Shown here: positions 62,955 through 64,000 of the stretch, one piece after another | Numbering within the stretch: position 1 is the first letter of the stretch | Layout: every line of letters begins with the position of its first letter | DNA from: Odontocerum albicorne | Lineage: Eukaryota; Arthropoda; Insecta; Trichoptera; Odontoceridae | Direction: 5' to 3' | Length of the DNA stretch: 64,000 nt | Assembly: GCA_949825065.1 (NCBI GenBank) | Contig: OX463862.1 | Coordinates: forward strand, 17,271,246 to 17,335,245 | Made by a program: the position numbers and the translations under genes | Notes under the pieces: generated by a model | Database searches by the model: none | What the model was told of the DNA's origin: nothing | The model's input: only the letters and a program-made list of their open reading frames with translations

Positions 62955-63535
62955 TACATAATAAATAAATAAATAAATATAGGTTTATTGATAGCAAAAT
63001 AGTATGTACGAGTACATAATATATTTAAATACACTTAAAAAAACACACATAAATGGCAGAAAATATATTTAAGAGAGAACCTATCAAAAGATCTGGGCTC
63101 ATCTAATAACATCCTCCGGCCAAGATACACCGCACCACAATATAGGGCGAGCCCAGCGACGGGGACACCAGATGTTTTTTAGCCCACTCCCTTGCACATG
63201 TAGAATAAGAAGAAAAAAAAACAGAAAATAAATAGATGGCAGAAAAAAAAGCAAATCCACAAATACCACTTCAGATTAATTTAAACAAATAAATAAAGGT
63301 TTCTTAACAGCAACACAATTTGTAAATATATATAATAAATTCATTCCAAGTATCGCACATACATATATCTCAAATTAAACTTAAGAGAAACTACATTTAA
63401 GAGAGAAGACATTAAAAAGGTCTCGGGCTCACCCCACAACATTCCCCGGCCGAGATACACCCCACTAATATAGGGCGAGCCCAACCGCAAGGACTACGGG
63501 GGGCTTTCAGCCCACAACCTTATACAGCTAGACTA
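62955..63535 (-). mobile_element. J LINE-tail repeat, two tandem units
   Basis: Unit 1 (62955-63235): AAATAAATAAATATAGGTTT end, AACCTATCAAAAGATCTGGG, CTATATTG-type block and GGGGACACCAGATGTTTTTT. Unit 2 (63275-63535): AATAAATAAAGGTTTCTTAA, GTCTCGGGCTCACCCC, CCCGGCCGAGATACACCCCA and GGGGGGCTTTCAGCCCACAA. Both are the 3' ends of LINEs read on the minus strand. Confidence 0.7.
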
Positions 63536-63639
63536 AAAAAAAACAAAATATATGTCAGAAAACAAAATAAAAAGTAAACCCACATATAACAAGAACGAAA
63601 AAAAGAAAAGCCAAACGTACATACCATAACGCTATTTCC

Positions 63640-64000
63640 TTGTCGGAGAAGACAGAAAACAGACCTCCAGACACATACTATATTGACACATATGCATTCT
63701 TCGCCTCTTCTTCATCCATATATATTATCTACAACTCTTACGATTTATCTGACTTTTGACGTTTCCTACCTTTCAAAATATAATTTACTTGATCCAACCA
63801 TACTATCCTAGGTATTCTCTATCATGCCTTCCACTCACATTTGCAATGAATATTTGTTTTGTAAGACTTTCTTCATGCATTCGTTCCACATCTCAGAGTG
63901 ACTTTTTTATCTCACTTAACACATCAGCATTAAGTTCATATTTATCCCTAATCACTTAATTCCGTATTCTGTCATACATTTTTACCCTATATAGTTTTCT
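63640..64000 (-). pseudogene. ERT-A LINE 3' end, running off the window
   Basis: The minus strand runs from AGAAAACTATATAGGG at the window edge through MYDRIRN-like, IRDKYELNADVL and a WK-type block. Then come AGMIENT-type and RKDGSSK-type decayed sequence and the terminus antisense to ATTTCCTTGTCGGAGAAGAC near 63645. The upstream part lies outside the window. Confidence 0.75.

Overview
The window looks like AT-rich intergenic or intronic DNA from an insect nuclear genome, and almost everything recognisable in it is decayed mobile-element sequence. The insect assignment rests on repeat content: dozens of degenerate non-LTR retrotransposon pieces with insect-like endonuclease/reverse-transcriptase C-termini, mariner-family transposase remnants, hAT-like non-autonomous elements and tRNA-derived SINEs. 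A moth or related insect is plausible but unproven. No intact host gene, rRNA or functional tRNA is visible. The longest open frame is 177 codons and is itself a retrotransposon fragment, so nothing is annotated as a functional CDS.

Names used here are local labels. ERT-A is the commonest LINE; its best copies show RT motifs (GV[KR]QG..SP.LF, YADD, EKLEQVDEF.YLGSMF) and a C-terminus rich in WFGHVE and RGRPR-like motifs. ERT-G is a related LINE whose 3' ends finish in GAA repeats. L2-like is a CR1/L2-type LINE whose C-terminus reads like N.VKLAPSLACFKK. K and J are a jockey-like C-terminal domain and a repeated 3' tail. SINE-A, SINE-B and SINE-C are three tRNA-derived families. FB is a foldback element carrying a hammerhead-like core. 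R290 and RepE are unclassified dispersed repeats.

Layout: 0-3 kb has FB, R290, an R1/I-like fragment and a SINE. 3-7 kb has two L2-like tails and short tandem repeats. 7-9.7 kb has ERT-A, FB, SINE-A and an internally deleted mariner. 10-18.5 kb is a dense nest: ERT-A copies broken by ERT-G, K and L2-like insertions, J tails and a head-to-head SINE-B palindrome. 18.6-25.6 kb has an ERT-G-like LINE, hairpins, RepE, L2-like and FB. 25.6-29 kb is nearly featureless apart from one large hairpin. 29-33.7 kb has ERT-A, FB, SINE-C and SINE-A. 33.8-34.4 kb is an hAT-like element. 35-40.5 kb mixes L2-like, SINEs, R290, a jockey C-terminus, a mariner tail and ERT-A. 40.5-46.9 kb is sparse (a mariner fragment, two FB copies, one L2-like). 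47-64 kb has a second hAT-like element, J tails, five SINE-C copies, RepE, nested ERT-A/ERT-G, an R290 tandem array and further ERT-A.

The pieces tell an insertion history rather than a pathway. SINE-A shares its 3' end with the L2-like LINE, as expected if the LINE machinery moved the SINE. Several nested insertions give relative ages (ERT-A older than ERT-G, K and one L2-like copy). All boundaries were judged by eye from repeated motifs and are approximate unless a terminal repeat or target duplication is cited.
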